Part shown: one piece after another, positions 30,727 to 40,363 of the stretch
How positions within the stretch are numbered: position 1 is the stretch's first letter
Layout: each line of letters opens with the position of its first letter
DNA from: Microbacterium testaceum
GTDB lineage: Bacteria > Actinomycetota > Actinomycetes > Actinomycetales > Microbacteriaceae
NCBI RefSeq assembly: GCF_001476655.1
Contig: NZ_LDRT01000032.1
Location: 1 to 42,664, forward strand
Reading direction: 5' to 3'
DNA: 42,664 nucleotides
Position numbers and translations under genes: made by a program
The notes under the pieces: model-generated
What the model was told of the DNA's origin: nothing
What the model saw: only the letters and a program-made list of their open reading frames with translations
Databases searched by the model: none

Positions 30727-32298
30727 ATGGCAGAGTCCCTACCGATCGTCGAAGTCCGTGGCGCATCGATCACATTCCCCGGCGTCAAAGCCCTCGACGA
30801 GGTGAACTTCCGACTCCTCCCCGGCGAGGTCCACACCCTGATGGGAGAGAACGGGGCGGGCAAGTCCACCCTGATCAAGGCCCTGACCGGCGTCTACCAG
30901 ATCGATTCCGGTTCGATCCTGATCTTCGGTGAGGAGCGTCGCCTGACGGGCACCGCTTCCGCTCAGGCCGCGGGCATCTCCACGGTCTATCAAGAGGTCA
31001 ACCTCTGCACGAACCTCACCATCGGCGAGAACGTCATGCTCGGCCACGAGATCCGGGGCCCCCTCGGGATCAACTGGCGGGCGACCCACGCCAAAGCCGC
31101 CGAGGCGCTCACACGTATGGGTCTCGGCCACCTCGACACCCGCGCCCCGCTGTCGTCGATCTCGATCGCCCTTCAGCAGCTGGTGGCGATCAGCCGTGCG
31201 ATGGTCACCGACTCCAAGGTGCTCATCCTCGACGAGCCGACCTCGAGCCTGGATGCCGCCGAGGTCGAGGTCCTCTTCACTGTCATGCGTCGCCTGCGCG
31301 ACCAGGGCGTGGCCATCCTCTTCGTCTCGCACTTCCTCGACCAGGTCTACGCGATCAGCGACCGCATCACGGTGCTGCGCAACGGCGGTTTCGTCGGTGA
31401 GTACCTCACGCGGGACCTGGACCGCACGCAGCTCATCTCGAAGATGATCGGTAAGGACATCGAGGCGCTGAAGGCCCTCGGCTCCAACCGTCAGGTCGAC
31501 GCGCGCGACCGGTCGGCGACCCCGGTGTACGCCGCCGAAGGCCTCGCCCGCGCCGGCGCGCTCGCCCCCACCGACATCGAGATCCACAAGGGCGAGGTCG
31601 TCGGATTCGCCGGTCTCCTCGGGTCCGGCCGCACCGAGCTCGCCCGCCTCATCGCCGGCGCCGACCGCGCCGATGCGGGGGCGGTGCGTCTGAAGGGCAA
31701 GAAGGTCAATGTGACCTCGCCCGTCTCGGGGCTCGCCAACCACATCGCGTACTCGACCGAGAACCGTCGTGACGACGGCATCATCGGCGATCTCAGCATC
31801 CGCGAGAACATCATGCTCGCGCTGCAGGCCAAGCGCGGGTGGTTGCGCCGCATCCCCGCGCGCGAGGTCGACGAGCTGGTGCGCACCTACATGGAGCGTT
31901 TCAGCGTCCGCCCGAACGACCCCGATCGCCCCATCCGTCTGCTGTCCGGAGGCAATCAGCAGAAGGTGCTCCTCGGACGCTGGCTCGCCACCGACCCCGA
32001 ACTGCTCCTCCTCGACGAGCCGACCCGAGGCATCGACGTCGGTGCCAAGGCCGACATCCAGGAGACCGTGGCCGAACTGGCCGAGGGAGGGATGAGCGTG
32101 GTGTTCATCTCGTCCGAGCTCGAGGAAGTCGTCCGACTCTCCGAGCGCATCGTGATCATGAAGGACCACCAGAAGGTCGGCGAGATCGTCAACGGTCCCG
32201 ACGTGACGGCCGAGCGGGTCGTCTCGATCATCGCGGCCGAGTCCGACGAGAAGGCCGAAGCCCAGACCGAGTCGCTCATCGAAGGAGAGACCCCCTGA
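30727..32298 (+). CDS. Sugar ABC transporter ATP-binding protein (YtfR-like, two ABC domains)
   Basis: A 523-residue CUT2 ATPase with two fused nucleotide-binding domains. The first has Walker A GENGAGKST at 40-48, Walker B VLILDEPTSSLD and a degenerate signature, SSISIALQQL. The second has the altered Walker A GLLGSGRTE and the canonical LLSGGNQQK with LLLLDEPTRGIDVG. This asymmetry is normal for RbsA/YtfR-type proteins. It energises the two permeases encoded next at the inner face of the membrane. The stop and the next start share one base (TGATG). The C-terminus is acidic. Confidence 0.95.
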   Translation: MAESLPIVEVRGASITFPGVKALDEVNFRLLPGEVHTLMGENGAGKSTLIKALTGVYQIDSGSILIFGEERRLTGTASAQAAGISTVYQEVNLCTNLTIGENVMLGHEIRGPLGINWRATHAKAAEALTRMGLGHLDTRAPLSSISIALQQLVAISRAMVTDSKVLILDEPTSSLDAAEVEVLFTVMRRLRDQGVAILFVSHFLDQVYAISDRITVLRNGGFVGEYLTRDLDRTQLISKMIGKDIEALKALGSNRQVDARDRSATPVYAAEGLARAGALAPTDIEIHKGEVVGFAGLLGSGRTELARLIAGADRADAGAVRLKGKKVNVTSPVSGLANHIAYSTENRRDDGIIGDLSIRENIMLALQAKRGWLRRIPAREVDELVRTYMERFSVRPNDPDRPIRLLSGGNQQKVLLGRWLATDPELLLLDEPTRGIDVGAKADIQETVAELAEGGMSVVFISSELEEVVRLSERIVIMKDHQKVGEIVNGPDVTAERVVSIIAAESDEKAEAQTESLIEGETP

Positions 32299-33335
32299 TG
32301 TCCGTCGTCAAGACGCTGCTGCGCACTCCCTGGTTCTGGGGGATCATCGGCATCCTACTCCTGCTCTCGCTGAACGTGATCAAGGACCCCACGTACCTCT
32401 CGATCGGCATCAACCCGGCGACGGGTCTGGTGGCGGGCAACCTGCTCGACATCCTCCGCGTGTCGGCGCCGATCATCATGATCGCCCTCGGCATGACCTT
32501 CGTGATCGCCACGAAGGGCATCGACCTCTCGGTCGGCTCGATCATGGCCGTCGGCGGGGCCGCGGCGATGGAGACCCTGCGGGCGCTGAACGCCCCCAGT
32601 TCCTTCGGCGCGATGTTCACCGCGATCGGCATCGCCCTCGCGATCGGCGCGGTGCTCGGTCTCGTGAACGGTCTGCTCGTGTCGGTCGTGGGCCTGCAGC
32701 CCTTCATCAGCACCCTGGTGATGATGCTCGCGGCGCGCGGTATCGCGCGTGTCATCACGGGGGGTCAGAACACCAACTCGACGAACGCGCCGTTCCAGCA
32801 GATCTCGAACGGACAGGTCCTGGGCCTTCCGACGAGCTTCGTGATCGCGATCGTCATCGTGGTCGTGGTGTCGGTCATCATGCGCCGCACCGCCCTCGGT
32901 CTGATGATCGAGTCGATCGGCGTGAACCCCGACGCGAGCCGGCTCGCCGGCATCCGCCCGCGTCCGATCCTCATCACCGTCTACGTGCTGTCGGGGATCC
33001 TCGCCGCGGGCGGCGGACTGTTCACCGTGTCGGAGGTCATGACCGTCGACGTCTCGGGTACCGGCTATCAGATGGAGCTCGACGCGATCCTCGCGGTCGT
33101 CATCGGCGGAACGTCGCTGGCCGGCGGCAAGTTCTCCATCCTCGGTTCGACGATCGGTGCGCTGCTGATCGCCACACTGAACAAGACGGTGCTCTTCCTC
33201 GGCGTCTCCGCCGCCGCGACCCCGGCCTTCAAGGCCATCGTCATCGTGCTGCTCGTCCTGCTGCAGTCCGAGCGTGTGAGGGCTTTCGTCCTCCAGGCCG
33301 GACGCCGCCGTACCCGTAAGGAGGTCGTCGCGTGA
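32298..33335 (+). CDS. Sugar ABC transporter permease 1 (YtfT-like)
   Basis: A 345-residue CUT2 permease with eight to ten predicted helices. The family markers APIIMIALGMTFVIATKGIDLSVGS, LQPFISTLVMM and AVVIGGTSLAGGKFS are present. The start overlaps the ATPase stop by one base, and GAAGGAGAG lies just upstream. It ends in a basic tail. Together with permease 2 it forms the channel of a YtfQRT-YjfF-type system. Having two different permeases after one ATPase distinguishes this from the AraFGH or RbsABC arrangement. Confidence 0.93.
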   Translation: MSVVKTLLRTPWFWGIIGILLLLSLNVIKDPTYLSIGINPATGLVAGNLLDILRVSAPIIMIALGMTFVIATKGIDLSVGSIMAVGGAAAMETLRALNAPSSFGAMFTAIGIALAIGAVLGLVNGLLVSVVGLQPFISTLVMMLAARGIARVITGGQNTNSTNAPFQQISNGQVLGLPTSFVIAIVIVVVVSVIMRRTALGLMIESIGVNPDASRLAGIRPRPILITVYVLSGILAAGGGLFTVSEVMTVDVSGTGYQMELDAILAVVIGGTSLAGGKFSILGSTIGALLIATLNKTVLFLGVSAAATPAFKAIVIVLLVLLQSERVRAFVLQAGRRRTRKEVVA

Positions 33336-34378
33336 GCACGACCGTGTCGCCCCCCTCGCACGGCACCGAGGTCCCGGTGCGGGGACTCGCCATCTCCCGC
33401 ATGTGGGGCCGCAGCCAGTCGGCCATCCCCACTTTCGCCGCCGTCATCCTGCTCGTGGCGATGCTCGTGTACGCCGAGATCGCCTACGGCCGCGTGTTCC
33501 ACGCGGGAACGATGTCGAGCCTGCTCGTCAGCTTCGCGCCGACGATCATCCTGGCCGTGGGGATGACCATCGTCATCCTCTCCGGCGGTATCGATCTGTC
33601 GGTGGGTGCGGTCGTGGCCTTCACCTCGGTCTCCGGCGTCATGCTCATGAACGCCGGTGTGAACGGCTGGCTCGCGATCGTGCTGATGATCGCGTTCGGG
33701 GCCCTCTTCGGCCTCGTCTCGGGTGTGCTGATCCAGTACTTCAACGTGCAGCCGTTCATCGCCACACTCGCGATGATGTTCCTGGCCCGCGGTCTCGCCT
33801 CGATCCTGTCGACGGTCCCGGTGCAGGTCGCCGACGACTCCCCGATCCTGACCCTCGCGACGGACTTCAAGCTGTACGACGGTCCCAAGACGAACGACCT
33901 CATTCTCACCCCCGGCTTCTTCATCGCCGTCCTCGTGGTCGTCGGAGCCTTCTTCCTCCTCCACCGCACCCGCACCGGTCGCACGGTGTACGGCATCGGA
34001 GGGGCGGAGAACTCGGCTCAGCTGATGGGTCTGCCCGTGGCCCGCACGCGCGTGCTCATCTACGTCATCAGCGGTGCGCTCGCCGGTCTCGCCGCCGTCG
34101 TCTACACCGCCGAGGTCGGCGGCAAGGCGCAGAACGTCACCGGTATCGGGTGGGAACTGGATGCCATCGCCGCCGTCGTGATCGGCGGAACGCTCCTCAC
34201 CGGTGGTGCCGGTTACGTGCTCGGCTCGGTCGTGGGCTCGCTCGTGCTCGCGGCGCTGGCGATGATCATCACGAAGGACGGTAGCATCCGCCCGGAGTAC
34301 TTGACCATCATCACCGGCAGCATCCTGCTGGCCTTCGTCTTGCTCCAGCGCGTGCTGACGGCGCGGCGAAGGAAATGA
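33332..34378 (+). CDS. Sugar ABC transporter permease 2 (YjfF-like)
   Basis: A 348-residue CUT2 permease, paralogous to the preceding one. It has SFAPTIILAVGMTIVILSGGIDLSVGA, NVQPFIATLAMMFLARG and AVVIGGTLLTGGAG. Its N-terminal ~30 residues are a cytoplasmic tail. GTG 33332 overlaps the previous stop by four bases (GTGA). Its own stop overlaps a possible ATG of the araD frame, but araD more likely starts 42 bases further on. It completes the transporter. Confidence 0.93.
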   Translation: MSTTVSPPSHGTEVPVRGLAISRMWGRSQSAIPTFAAVILLVAMLVYAEIAYGRVFHAGTMSSLLVSFAPTIILAVGMTIVILSGGIDLSVGAVVAFTSVSGVMLMNAGVNGWLAIVLMIAFGALFGLVSGVLIQYFNVQPFIATLAMMFLARGLASILSTVPVQVADDSPILTLATDFKLYDGPKTNDLILTPGFFIAVLVVVGAFFLLHRTRTGRTVYGIGGAENSAQLMGLPVARTRVLIYVISGALAGLAAVVYTAEVGGKAQNVTGIGWELDAIAAVVIGGTLLTGGAGYVLGSVVGSLVLAALAMIITKDGSIRPEYLTIITGSILLAFVLLQRVLTARRRK

Positions 34379-34416
34379 CCGCCGCCGTCGACCGTCGTCA
34401 TCTCGAGGAGAACACC

Positions 34417-35136
34417 ATGGCAGAGCCGTCTGCTGATTTCCCGCCTGCGGTGCAGGCATCCATCGACCAGGTCCGTGCCGACGTCGCGCGCCTGCACGCG
34501 GAGCTCGTGCGCTACAACCTCATCGTCTGGACCGGCGGCAACGTCTCGGGTCGCGTGCCCGGCGCCGACCTGTTCGTGATCAAGCCCTCGGGCGTCTCGT
34601 ACGACGACCTCACCCCGGAGAACATGATCCTCTGCGACCTCGACGGCAACGCGATCCCCGGAACCTCCGGCTCCGAGCGCAGCCCGTCGAGCGACACGGC
34701 GGCGCACGCCTACGTGTACCGCAACATGCCCGAGGTCGGAGGCGTGGTGCACACGCACTCGACCTACGGCGTCGCGTGGGCCGCGCGCGGCGAGGAGATC
34801 CCCTGCGTCATCACGGCGATGGCCGACGAGTTCGGCGGCCCGATCCCGGTCGGCCCCTTCGCGATCATCGGCGACGACTCGATCGGCCGCGGCATCGTCG
34901 AGACCCTGCGCGGGCATCGCTCGCGCGGCGTCATCATGCAGAACCACGGTCCCTTCACCATCGGCGCGAATGCGAAGGATGCCGTGAAGGCCGCCGTCAT
35001 GCTCGAAGACGTCGCCCGCACCGTGCACATCGCGCGCGAAGCCGGTCCGCTGATCCCGATCCCGCAGGACAAGATCGACGCCCTCTACAACCGCTACCAG
35101 AACGTGTACGGCCAGAGCTCGGACGCACGCCGGTGA
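34417..35136 (+). CDS. araD: L-ribulose-5-phosphate 4-epimerase
   Basis: A 239-residue class II aldolase-fold epimerase that converts L-ribulose 5-phosphate to D-xylulose 5-phosphate. GNVSGR (41-46) and KPSGV (56-60) bind the phosphate, SSD is at 91-93, and the zinc ligands are His112 and His114 (VHTHS) and His177 (QNHG). Length and motifs match AraD. ATG 34417 is chosen because GAGGAG precedes it at good spacing; ATG 34375 would overlap the permease stop as ATGA and is an alternative. The stop overlaps the kinase start (GTGA). Related L-fuculose-phosphate aldolases are less likely given araA next to it. Confidence 0.93.
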   Translation: MAEPSADFPPAVQASIDQVRADVARLHAELVRYNLIVWTGGNVSGRVPGADLFVIKPSGVSYDDLTPENMILCDLDGNAIPGTSGSERSPSSDTAAHAYVYRNMPEVGGVVHTHSTYGVAWAARGEEIPCVITAMADEFGGPIPVGPFAIIGDDSIGRGIVETLRGHRSRGVIMQNHGPFTIGANAKDAVKAAVMLEDVARTVHIAREAGPLIPIPQDKIDALYNRYQNVYGQSSDARR

Positions 35137-36740
35137 GCGCGGCGCAGACCTCGGTCGCCGAGGTGATCGCCTCCGGGCGCGCGGTCCTGGGAATCGAACT
35201 CGGCTCGACGCGGATCAAGGCATGCCTGATCGACGGCGACGACCCCGCACGCGTGCTCGCGACGGGCTCGCACGCCTGGGAGAACAGGTACCACGACGGC
35301 AACTGGACGTACTCGCTGGACGACGTCTGGGCGGGCGTCCGGGCCGCCTACACCGACCTGGGTGCGCGGGTGAAGAGTGGCCACGACACGGTGATCCGCG
35401 ACCTCGCGGCCATCGGCGTGTCGGCCATGATGCACGGCTACCTCGCCTTCGACGCGGCGGGCGATCTGCTGGTGCCATTCCGCACGTGGCGGAACACCTC
35501 GACCGAGCGCGCCGCGGGGGTGCTCTCCGAACTGCTGGGAACGAACATCCCGCTGCGCTGGTCGATCGCGCACCTGTACCAGGCGGTGCTCGACGAGGAA
35601 GACCACGTCGGCGACGTCGCCTCCTTCAACACCCTCGCGGGTTACGTGCACGAGAAGCTGACGGGTCGTCGCGTCCTCGGCGTCGGGGATGCCTCGGGCA
35701 TGTTCCCCATCGACGTCGCGACGCGCGACTACGACGCGGGCATGATCGCGAAGTTCGACCGACTCGTCGCCGAACGCGCGCACGGGCTGGAGCTGCGCGC
35801 TCTGCTTCCCGACGTGCTCGTCGCGGGACAGGCCGCGGGTTCGCTCACCGACGAGGGGGCAGCGCTGCTGGATCCGAGCGGGGCGCTTCGCCCCGGCATC
35901 CTGTTCTGCCCTCCCGAGGGCGACGCCGGCACGGGGATGGTGGCGACCAACTCGGTCGCCCCCCGCACCGGCAACGTGAGCGCGGGAACGAGCATCTTCG
36001 CGATGGTCGTGCTCGAGAAGCCGTTGCGCCGTGCGCACGACGAACTCGACCTCGTCACGACGCCGTCCGGCGATCTCGTCGCCATGGTCCACTGCAACAA
36101 CGGCGCCAGCGAACTCGCGGCGTGGGTGGCGCTCTTCGAGCGGTTCGCCGAGATCGCCGGGGGCTCGCTCAGCTCCGACGAGGTCTTCGAGGCACTCTTC
36201 CGCGAGGCGTTCGACGGCGCGCCCGATGCCGGCGGCATCCTGGCGTACAACCACCTGGCCGGGGAGCCCATCGCGGGACTCCCGGAGGGGCGCCCCCTGG
36301 TGCTGCGCTCACCCGACAGCCGCCTGACGCTCGCGAACTTCATGCGCGCACAGCTGTACGGGGTGTTCGCCACGCTCGCGCTCGGCATGCGCGTCCTGAC
36401 CGAAGAGGGCGTCGAACTCGACCGGATGTACGCCCACGGGGGTGTCTTCCGCACGGCCGGGGTGGCGCAGCGCTTCCTCGCCGGGGCGCTGAACGCACCT
36501 GTCGCGGTGGCATCGACGGCGTCGGAGGGCGGCGCGTGGGGGATCGCGGTCCTCGCGGCCTTCGCGTCCGACGCCACGGCGACCGATCTCGGCGCGTACC
36601 TCGAGAGTCGGATCTTCGACCGGACGGGGGTCGACGTCGTCGCCCCCGACCCCGAAGACGTTCCGGGATTCGCCGCATACCTCTCCCGTTATCGCGCGGG
36701 ACTGGCGGTCGAGCACACCGCCATCGCCGCGACACCGTGA
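35133..36740 (+). CDS. araB: FGGY-family carbohydrate kinase, ribulokinase
   Basis: A 535-residue sugar kinase of the FGGY family that would phosphorylate L-ribulose with ATP. The phosphate-binding loop reads [11 protein letters not shown] (20-30). Later come ASGMFPID, the [13 protein letters not shown] phosphate-2 region and an adenosine-binding [10 protein letters not shown] segment. It is more like the shorter FGGY kinases of actinobacteria than E. coli AraB, so the ribulokinase call rests on its place between araD and araA. GTG 35133 overlaps the araD stop by four bases. 43 bases separate it from araA. Confidence 0.88.
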   Translation: MSAAQTSVAEVIASGRAVLGIELGSTRIKACLIDGDDPARVLATGSHAWENRYHDGNWTYSLDDVWAGVRAAYTDLGARVKSGHDTVIRDLAAIGVSAMMHGYLAFDAAGDLLVPFRTWRNTSTERAAGVLSELLGTNIPLRWSIAHLYQAVLDEEDHVGDVASFNTLAGYVHEKLTGRRVLGVGDASGMFPIDVATRDYDAGMIAKFDRLVAERAHGLELRALLPDVLVAGQAAGSLTDEGAALLDPSGALRPGILFCPPEGDAGTGMVATNSVAPRTGNVSAGTSIFAMVVLEKPLRRAHDELDLVTTPSGDLVAMVHCNNGASELAAWVALFERFAEIAGGSLSSDEVFEALFREAFDGAPDAGGILAYNHLAGEPIAGLPEGRPLVLRSPDSRLTLANFMRAQLYGVFATLALGMRVLTEEGVELDRMYAHGGVFRTAGVAQRFLAGALNAPVAVASTASEGGAWGIAVLAAFASDATATDLGAYLESRIFDRTGVDVVAPDPEDVPGFAAYLSRYRAGLAVEHTAIAATP

Positions 36741-36783
36741 GCGCTCCCCGCGTTCGCACCCCTCCCACCGAAGGAAAACTCGC

Positions 36784-38295
36784 ATGACCCGCACTCCCCT
36801 CAAGAACGACCTCGACGGCTACGAGGTCTGGTTCGTCACCGGCAGCCAGAACCTCTACGGCGAGGAGACCCTGAAGCAGGTCGCCGAGCAGTCGCAGGCC
36901 GTCGTCGAGGGGCTGAACGGCCTGCCGGTGAAGGTCGTCTGGAAGCCCGTGCTGAAGGACTCCGACAGCATCCGCCGCATGGCCCTCGACATCAACGGCC
37001 GCGACGACGTGATCGGCGTCATCGCATGGATGCACACTTTCAGCCCCGCGAAGATGTGGATCTCGGGCCTCGACGCCCTGCAGAAGCCCCTGCTGCACCT
37101 GCACACGCAGGCCAACGTCGAGCTGCCGTGGAACGACATCGACTTCGACTTCATGAACCTCAACCAGGCCGCGCACGGCGACCGGGAATTCGGGTACATC
37201 CAGACGCGCCTCGGCGTCGCGCGCAAGACGGTCGTCGGCCACGTGTCGAACCCCGCCGTGCGTCAGCAGATCGAGGACTGGGAGCGCGCCGCCGCCGGCT
37301 GGACCGCCGCCCGTACCCTCAAGCTCGCGCGCTTCGGCGACAACATGCGCTTCGTCGCGGTCACCGAGGGCGACAAGACCGAGGCCGAGCTGCGTTTCGG
37401 CGTGCAGGTCAACACGTGGGGCGTCAACGAGCTCGTCGAGGCGGTCGAGAAGGCATCGGATGCCGACATCGACGCGCTCGTGCAGGAGTACGTCGACAGC
37501 TACGACGTCGTCGAGGAACTGCTCCCCGGTGGGGCGCGCCACCAGTCGCTGCGCGACGGCGCCGCGATCGAGCTGGGCCTTCGCTCGTTCCTCGAGGAGG
37601 GCGGCTTCGGCGCCTTCACGACCTCGTTCGAAGACCTCGGCGCTCTGAAGCAGCTGCCGGGTCTCGCGGTGCAGCGCCTCATGGCGGAGGGCTACGGCTT
37701 CGGCGCCGAGGGCGACTGGAAGACGGCGGTCCTCGTGCGCGTCGCGAACGTCATGGGCGCGGGCCTGCCCGGCGGCGCGTCGCTTATGGAGGACTACACC
37801 TACGACCTCGTCCCCGGCTCCGAGCGCATCCTCGGCGCCCACATGCTCGAGGTCTCGCCCTCGCTCACCACGAAGAAGCCGCGCCTCGAGATCCACGAGC
37901 TCGGCATCGGCGGCAAGGACGACCCGGTGCGCCTGGTCTTCACCGCCGACGCGGGCCCCGCTCTCGTCGTCGCGATGAGCGACATGCGCGACCGCTTCCG
38001 CCTCGTGGCCAACGTCGTCGAGAACGTCGACGCGCCCGACCTGCCGAAGCTGCCCGTCGGCCGCGCGGTGTGGAAGCCCGCCCCCGATCTCGCCACCTCG
38101 GCCGGCTGCTGGCTCGCCGCCGGTGCCGCGCACCACACCGTCATGACGACGGCCGTGGGCATCGAGGTGTTCCGCGACTTCGCCGAGATCGCCAAGACCG
38201 AGCTCGTCGTCATCGACGACGACACCACGGTCCGCGGTTTCCAGAGCGAGCTGCGCTGGAACCAGGCGTACTACCGCCTGGCCCAGGGCCTGTAA
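36784..38295 (+). CDS. araA: L-arabinose isomerase
   Basis: A 503-residue enzyme of normal AraA length that interconverts L-arabinose and L-ribulose. Family signatures include [20 protein letters not shown] at the start, [38 protein letters not shown] and [20 protein letters not shown], covering the manganese and substrate site. GAAGGAAAA precedes ATG 36784. It is the last gene of the arabinose operon: transport, then epimerase, kinase and isomerase. With AraB and AraD it feeds D-xylulose 5-phosphate to the pentose phosphate pathway. Confidence 0.98.
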   Translation: MTRTPLKNDLDGYEVWFVTGSQNLYGEETLKQVAEQSQAVVEGLNGLPVKVVWKPVLKDSDSIRRMALDINGRDDVIGVIAWMHTFSPAKMWISGLDALQKPLLHLHTQANVELPWNDIDFDFMNLNQAAHGDREFGYIQTRLGVARKTVVGHVSNPAVRQQIEDWERAAAGWTAARTLKLARFGDNMRFVAVTEGDKTEAELRFGVQVNTWGVNELVEAVEKASDADIDALVQEYVDSYDVVEELLPGGARHQSLRDGAAIELGLRSFLEEGGFGAFTTSFEDLGALKQLPGLAVQRLMAEGYGFGAEGDWKTAVLVRVANVMGAGLPGGASLMEDYTYDLVPGSERILGAHMLEVSPSLTTKKPRLEIHELGIGGKDDPVRLVFTADAGPALVVAMSDMRDRFRLVANVVENVDAPDLPKLPVGRAVWKPAPDLATSAGCWLAAGAAHHTVMTTAVGIEVFRDFAEIAKTELVVIDDDTTVRGFQSELRWNQAYYRLAQGL

Positions 38296-38408
38296 GACCC
38301 CCGCCGTCCCGGGCTGCCCTCGCATGTGGGCCCCGGGGCGGTGCGGCACTCGCGCTTTCTGTTCGCTCAGTTGGCGTGCCGCGGACCGGGCTTCAGCCGG
38401 TGCGCGGA

Positions 38409-38459
38409 CGGTGCCCCGGACCCCTTGTAGCGGTGGGCTGCGACGGGCCCGGGGCACCG
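38409..38459 (+). terminator. Long-loop hairpin after araA
   Basis: CGGTGCCCCGG (38409-38419) is inverted at 38449-38459, an 11-bp stem with a 29-base loop, in the 264-base gap after araA. A weaker inverted pair, GCGGCAC/GTGCCGC, lies at 38343-38382. These probably end the arabinose operon, but no T tract is present. I see nothing else in the gap beyond a ribosome site for the next gene. Confidence 0.5.
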
Positions 38460-38559
38460 ATTCTCCGTCGGGTTCTCTGTCGACGGTGTCGTCTCACCTC
38501 GCTCGTGGCGGTGAGACGCCCGCTCGCCGACGATCCGGTCACGGTCCGGGAGGAGCGCG

Positions 38560-39609
38560 ATGCCGCACGTGAACCGATCCGCTTCGCGGGCGAGCGTGGT
38601 GTCTGCCCCACGGCGCTTCCCCGGTCCGGCGGGTTCCCGGACGATGATCGCGGCCGCCGCCGCGGCCGTCGTCGTCGTGGCCGTCACCACGCGGCTGAGC
38701 ACGCGGGACGCAGACACCCCCTTCCCCGGTGCTCTCTCCGACGGCATCACCCTGGCGACGAGCGTCGTCATCGAGTCGCTCCCGTTCGTCTTCCTCGGCA
38801 TCCTGATCTCGATCGCCGTACAGCTGTGGGTCCCGACGAGGGTGATCGACGCGCTGATCCCCCGATCCGGGATGCCGCGTCGCGCCGTCCTCTCCCTCCT
38901 CGGGGTCGTGCTCCCGGTGTGCGAATGCGGCAACGTGCCACTGGCGCGCGGGCTGATGGTGCGCGGCTTCTCCGTCGCCGACTCGATGACCTTCCTCCTC
39001 GCCGCTCCGATCCTGAACCCGGTGACCCTCGTCACCACCTATCAGGCATTCGGATGGGAGAACGGCATCCTGGTCGCCCGGCTGGTCGGCGGCTTCGTCC
39101 TCGCCAACCTCGTCGGGTGGCTCGTGAGCCTGCACCCGGAACCCGAACGGCTGCTCACCCCGAGCTGGATCGCGGCCTGTCGGGTCGCCTCGACGAACAG
39201 TGAGCGGCCCTCGCTCCGCCGGGCGGCGCTGCTCTTCCGCGACGAGATGTCGGCGATGCTGCCGGCGCTGTTCTTCGGAGCCGCGATCGCCGGCTTCATC
39301 CAGGTAGTCATCTCGCGAGACACTCTCACGGCGATCGGCGGGCACCCGGTGGCGGGGATCCTCGCGCTGATGGCGCTCGCGGTCATGATCGCCATCTGCT
39401 CCAACGTCGACGCGTTCTTCGCGCTGTCACTGGCGTCCACCTTCTCTCCGGGCGCCCTCGTCGCTTTCCTCGTGCTCGGTCCGATGATCGACGTGAAGAT
39501 GCTCCTCATGCTCGGCACGACGTTCCGGGCCCGCACGCTGGCGGGTGTGACACTCCTCGTCGCCCTCGGGGCTTTCGCTCTCGGCCTGGGGGTGAACGCG
39601 CTTGTCTGA
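38560..39609 (+). CDS. Permease, COG0701 family (YcgR/ArsP-like)
   Basis: A 349-residue membrane protein with eight or more helices. PVCECGNVPLARGLMVRG at about 126-143 is the Cys-x-Cys-Gly signature of the DUF318/COG0701 permeases, and AAPILNPVTLV follows. The second half repeats the pattern with ICSNVDAFFALSLASTF. Family members move methylarsenite in some bacteria (ArsP), but those paired with a TIGR03943 protein, as here, form the YcgR-YcgQ type linked to metal (zinc) homeostasis in firmicutes. GGGAGGAG precedes ATG 38560. The stop overlaps the next start. The N-terminal ~28 residues are basic. Confidence 0.88.
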   Translation: MPHVNRSASRASVVSAPRRFPGPAGSRTMIAAAAAAVVVVAVTTRLSTRDADTPFPGALSDGITLATSVVIESLPFVFLGILISIAVQLWVPTRVIDALIPRSGMPRRAVLSLLGVVLPVCECGNVPLARGLMVRGFSVADSMTFLLAAPILNPVTLVTTYQAFGWENGILVARLVGGFVLANLVGWLVSLHPEPERLLTPSWIAACRVASTNSERPSLRRAALLFRDEMSAMLPALFFGAAIAGFIQVVISRDTLTAIGGHPVAGILALMALAVMIAICSNVDAFFALSLASTFSPGALVAFLVLGPMIDVKMLLMLGTTFRARTLAGVTLLVALGAFALGLGVNALV

Positions 39610-40363
39610 GGTCGTGCGGAAGTGGGCAGGGATGTGCCTGTGCGGGATCGGGGTGATCAGCACCCTCGTCCTCGCGGCCACGGGAGAGCTGACGCTGTAC
39701 ATCCACCCCCGCTACGTCGTCTTCACCGTGATCCTCGGCGTCGGGGGCGCGCTGCTGCTCGCCGTGGCCCTGTGGTACTCGGCCGTCGGCGGCCCGCACC
39801 CGCACGGGCACGACCACGGGGACCCCCCGCACGACGGGGTGCCGGAGCACCCGGCGCGGCGACTACGGCGGGGGGCGGCAGCCGTCGCCGTCGCGGCCGT
39901 CGTCGCCGTCTCGGCCGTCGCTCTCCTCGTCGTGCCGCCCTCGACCCTCAGCGCCGATCGCGCTCTGGCCTCCGCGGCGACAGACGGCTCCGGGACAGCC
40001 GACGTCCCACCCACGGTGCTCGTGGGCAGCGATCCCGCCCGGTACTCGGTGCGGGACTGGGCGGCGATCCTGGGCAGCGGCGCGACGGCGAACGATCTCA
40101 TCGGACAGCAGGCCGACATCACGGGGTTCCTCCTCCTCGACGACACCGGTGCGGTCCGGGTCGGGCGGTACGCGGTGACCTGCTGCACCGTCGACGCGCA
40201 GCTCTTCGCGGTACCGCTTGCTCCCGGTGCGCTGCCCGCGGGCGCGGCATCCGGCCAATGGGTGCACGTGGTGGGGACGTTCGCCGACGACGACGCGGGG
40301 ACGCGCCTGTCACCCACGACGATCGAGGCGGTGGAGGAGCCCGATGACCCCTATCTCTCCTGA
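39602..40363 (+). CDS. TIGR03943 (YcgQ/DUF1980-like) partner of the permease
   Basis: A 253-residue membrane protein. Two N-terminal helices (about 10-28 and 36-60) are followed by a His/Asp-rich loop, PHPHGHDHGDPPHDG, then a third helix near 88-112 and an extracytoplasmic domain. The domain has FLLLDDTGAVRVGRYAVTCC and VDAQLFAVPL, the CC-xx-DA pattern of TIGR03943. The His-rich loop suggests metal binding. The likely start is TTG 39602, overlapping the permease stop by eight bases with GGGGGTG upstream; GTG 39614 is an alternative. The end overlaps the next gene by 20 bases, so the three are tightly coupled. Confidence 0.85.
   Translation: MSEVVRKWAGMCLCGIGVISTLVLAATGELTLYIHPRYVVFTVILGVGGALLLAVALWYSAVGGPHPHGHDHGDPPHDGVPEHPARRLRRGAAAVAVAAVVAVSAVALLVVPPSTLSADRALASAATDGSGTADVPPTVLVGSDPARYSVRDWAAILGSGATANDLIGQQADITGFLLLDDTGAVRVGRYAVTCCTVDAQLFAVPLAPGALPAGAASGQWVHVVGTFADDDAGTRLSPTTIEAVEEPDDPYLS

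Noticed and set aside
30727..32169. Leftward 476-residue ORF opposite the ABC ATPase gene
   Set aside because: Antisense shadow of a well-supported ATPase; no domain recognised.
29605..34378. Galactofuranose transporter (ytfQRT-yjfF) as the functional name
   Set aside because: Family similarity fits, but the operon holds araD-araB-araA, so arabinose is the better guess; no symbols were assigned.
38560..39609. Arsenic resistance (ArsP) gene
   Set aside because: The pairing with a TIGR03943 protein and absence of ars genes favour the YcgR-type member of the same family.
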